Source of the DNA: Paenibacillus sp. MBLB1832
GTDB taxonomy: Bacteria > Bacillota > Bacilli > Paenibacillales > NBRC-103111
Assembly: GCF_032271945.1 (NCBI RefSeq)
Contig: NZ_CP130319.1
Coordinates: forward strand, 2,933,001 to 2,997,000
Direction: 5' to 3'
DNA: 64,000 bases
The notes under the pieces were generated by a model, which was not told the DNA's origin, searched no databases, and saw only the letters and a list, made by a program, of their open reading frames with translations. Position numbers and translations under genes: made by a program. Positions within the stretch are counted from its first letter, which is position 1, and every line of letters starts with the position of its first letter. Of this stretch, positions 62,218 to 64,000 are shown in pieces.

Positions 62218-63709
62218 GTGATTCTCCCCCCGCCATCCATAAACTAATTTGTTCTTCCGTTGCGTGCTCCGCTGCAATTTCACCAGCAATTCGTCCTTCG
62301 TACATCACCACAATGCGGTCGGATAGCTTCAGTATTTCCGTTAATTCAGAAGATACGAGCAAAATGGCACCTTGCTGATCGCGTTTGCGCAGCAATTCAT
62401 CGTGAATGAGTTCCATGGCGCCGATATCTACACCGCGTGTCGGTTCAGCCGCAATAAGAAGCGGTTTCTGTTGCGCGAGTTCCCGAGCTACGATCAGTTT
62501 CTGTAAATTTCCGCCTGACAAATACTTCACTTTAGCGTCCTGCGATCCTGCTTTAATTTGAAACTGACGAATAAAACCGCTCACCATCTCACGAAGTTGG
62601 CCGCCTTGCAGAATACCACGACGACTTCGCGTTTTGTGATGGCCCATCATGCCATTCTCCAATACAGTCCCTTCCTTCGCTGCGCCCCACTGATATCGAT
62701 CCTCTGGCACATGAGAGAGGCCAATCTCCCTGATTTCACGAACCGATTTGCCGTTGACGGGGTTCCCCAACAACCGAATCTCTCCTGCATCAATGCGTTG
62801 AAGTCCTGAAATCGCTTGAATCAGCTCCGACTGCCCATTACCAGAAATCCCTGCGATTCCGACGATTTCACCTGCATGCACACGCAGATTTACCTTGTTT
62901 AGAACAGGCTTACCTTTCTCACCAAGGATCGTGATGTCCGTCACTTGCAAGACAGTTTCTCCCACTGATACAGGTTTCTTGTTCATCGGCAGGAGATCTC
63001 GTCCTACCATTCGCTTTGAAAGCTCCTCAACGTTCGTTGACTTCGCTTCTAGAACACCGGTGACTTGTCCATCACGAAGAACCGTAATACGGTCTGCAAT
63101 TTCCATCACTTCATGCAGCTTGTGCGTGATGATAATGAAGCTCTTGCCTTGATCGGACAAGCTGCGCATGATCACCAGAAGTTCCTTCGCTTCCAGCGGC
63201 GTCAAGACCCCCGTAGGCTCATCCAGAATAATAATGTCTGCACCTTGATACAAGACCTTCAAGATTTCCACGCGTTGCTGCAATCCCACTGGCATATCTG
63301 CAACCTTCTTCTGCGGATCGATCGGTAACCGAAACTTCGCGCAGAGCGCCTCTACTTGTTTAACCGCTTCTGCGCGGTCAAATGCCAGGCCAGACTTCGG
63401 TTCATTACCGATCACGATATTTTCCGCCACGGTGAATGATGGGAATAGCATGAAATGTTGATGAACCATGCCAATGCGATGACGAATAGCCTCCGTCGGA
63501 TTCGAGAACACGACAGGTGTGCCATTCAGCAGGATGCTGCCTTCCGTTGGCTGCTCCATGCCGTACAAGATTCGCATCAGCGTTGTTTTACCAGCGCCAT
63601 TTTCCCCAACAAGTGCATGAATCTCACCTTGCCGCAACGAGAAATCAACGTTGGCATTCGCTGTTAAATTGCCATATGTTTTCGTAATTTGACGCATCTG
63701 AAGCAGCAT
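62210..63709 (-). CDS. Nucleoside-type ABC transporter ATPase with two ABC domains
   Basis: A 499-residue double ATPase of the YufO/NupO-RbsA type. Domain 1: Walker A VGENGAGKTTLMRIL near 36, signature VGLQQRVEI, Walker B IIILDEPTGVLTP. Domain 2: GISGNGQSELIQAI near 293 (degenerate Walker A, usual in this group), LSGGNLQKL signature, LIAAEPTRGVD Walker B. It energises uptake through the two permeases encoded next. Confidence 0.93.
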   Translation of the reverse strand: MLLQMRQITKTYGNLTANANVDFSLRQGEIHALVGENGAGKTTLMRILYGMEQPTEGSILLNGTPVVFSNPTEAIRHRIGMVHQHFMLFPSFTVAENIVIGNEPKSGLAFDRAEAVKQVEALCAKFRLPIDPQKKVADMPVGLQQRVEILKVLYQGADIIILDEPTGVLTPLEAKELLVIMRSLSDQGKSFIIITHKLHEVMEIADRITVLRDGQVTGVLEAKSTNVEELSKRMVGRDLLPMNKKPVSVGETVLQVTDITILGEKGKPVLNKVNLRVHAGEIVGIAGISGNGQSELIQAISGLQRIDAGEIRLLGNPVNGKSVREIREIGLSHVPEDRYQWGAAKEGTVLENGMMGHHKTRSRRGILQGGQLREMVSGFIRQFQIKAGSQDAKVKYLSGGNLQKLIVARELAQQKPLLIAAEPTRGVDIGAMELIHDELLRKRDQQGAILLVSSELTEILKLSDRIVVMYEGRIAGEIAAEHATEEQISLWMAGGESHA

Positions 63710-63744
63710 AACGGTTAATCGCTCCTCTATCTAGACATGCGGAA

Positions 63745-63768
63745 ACTGTTTACGTCACCGTAAACAGT
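63745..63768. other. Perfect 10-base hairpin between BMP and ATPase genes
   Basis: ACTGTTTACG pairs with CGTAAACAGT around TCAC. There is no proper T-tract, so it is more likely an mRNA-stabilising or processing element that sets the high binding-protein to ATPase ratio than a full terminator. Confidence 0.55.
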
Positions 63769-63805
63769 CTCCAGGGTCAACATGATATGATGGTGTTTCT
63801 TTTTC

Positions 63806-64000
63806 TTATTTAACCGGATTCTCAACTTTGATTTTACCAGATACGATATCTTCACGAATCGCTTTTACTTTCGTAACAATATCTTGTCCAATGAACGGAC
63901 TTAATGCGGATTTGCTGTCTTTCGTTACGAATGTTAGACCTACGCCGTCTTCTTTCAAGCCATAGTCAACAGCACCAAATTTAAACGAACCCGTAACGAA
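63806..64000 (-). CDS. BMP family nucleoside-binding lipoprotein (C-terminal part; 5' end beyond window)
   Basis: The last 64 codons of a gene entering from the right edge. The fragment includes FKFGAVDYGLKEDGVGL, SPFIGQDIVTKVKAIRED and ends VENPVK. This is the C-terminus of BMP/Med family solute-binding proteins, known nucleoside receptors of such ABC importers. It is the first visible gene of the operon BMP-ATPase-permease-permease-molybdoenzyme-phosphorylase. Confidence 0.85.
   Translation of the reverse strand, partial: FVTGSFKFGAVDYGLKEDGVGLTFVTKDSKSALSPFIGQDIVTKVKAIREDIVSGKIKVENPVK

Overview
The window looks like chromosomal DNA of a spore-forming, xylan- and arabinan-degrading Firmicute of the Paenibacillus type. 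Seen directly: strong AGGAGG ribosome-binding sites, many U-tailed hairpin terminators, a SleB/CwlJ-type spore cortex hydrolase, an SLH-domain surface protein, YesM/YesN-type two-component genes next to carbohydrate ABC transporters, a GH52 beta-xylosidase and a GH43 enzyme. The genus is inferred from gene content only. No rRNA, tRNA, CRISPR array, prophage or intact insertion sequence was seen. One IS110-type transposase relic is present.

Layout. 1-5.2 kb: edge-truncated cwlJ-like gene, secreted GH26-like protein, polysaccharide deacetylase, a frameshifted lipoprotein glycosidase, and a DUF975 membrane protein. 5.2-8.6 kb: fused B12-dependent acyl-CoA mutase (icmF). 8.7-15 kb: small Sm-like protein, NlpC/P60 lipoprotein, methyltransferase, an internally deleted DUF6886 relic, a serine hydrolase-cyclase operon, and mqo with a Rex/Fnr-like operator. 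15-21 kb: small membrane protein, Lsa-type ABC-F gene behind a transcription attenuator, xpaC-telA operon, orphan histidine kinase. 21-27 kb: MOSC protein, LysM-CAP protein under a c-di-AMP (ydaO-type) riboswitch, purine permease, SLH-fused S9 peptidase. 27-36 kb: small proteins, racemase-like protein, Gfo/Idh oxidoreductase, a glycosyltransferase-UDP-sugar dehydrogenase operon, metallophosphoesterase, secreted SH3-like protein, GNAT, SRPBCC and zinc-ribbon proteins.

36-45.5 kb is a carbohydrate block on the minus strand. A regulatory operon (binding protein, YesM-type kinase, YesN-type regulator) lies next to a transport operon (binding protein, two permeases, GH43 enzyme) that has a cre-like site and leader hairpins. 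45.5-54 kb holds an AlaX editing protein, a YdeI-like protein, a secreted cyanophycinase-like protein behind a consensus sigma-54 promoter, the GH52 xylosidase with a divergent AraC regulator, and a YjjX-type phosphatase with a duplicated start region.

54-64 kb holds two modules. The first is a Tat-exported GMC oxidoreductase (Tat-signal subunit, flavoprotein) with its own tatC and tatA and a divergent cytochrome c lipoprotein. The second is a nucleoside-type ABC transporter operon (BMP protein cut by the window edge, ATPase, two permeases) that continues into a sulfite-oxidase-family molybdoenzyme and a nucleoside phosphorylase.
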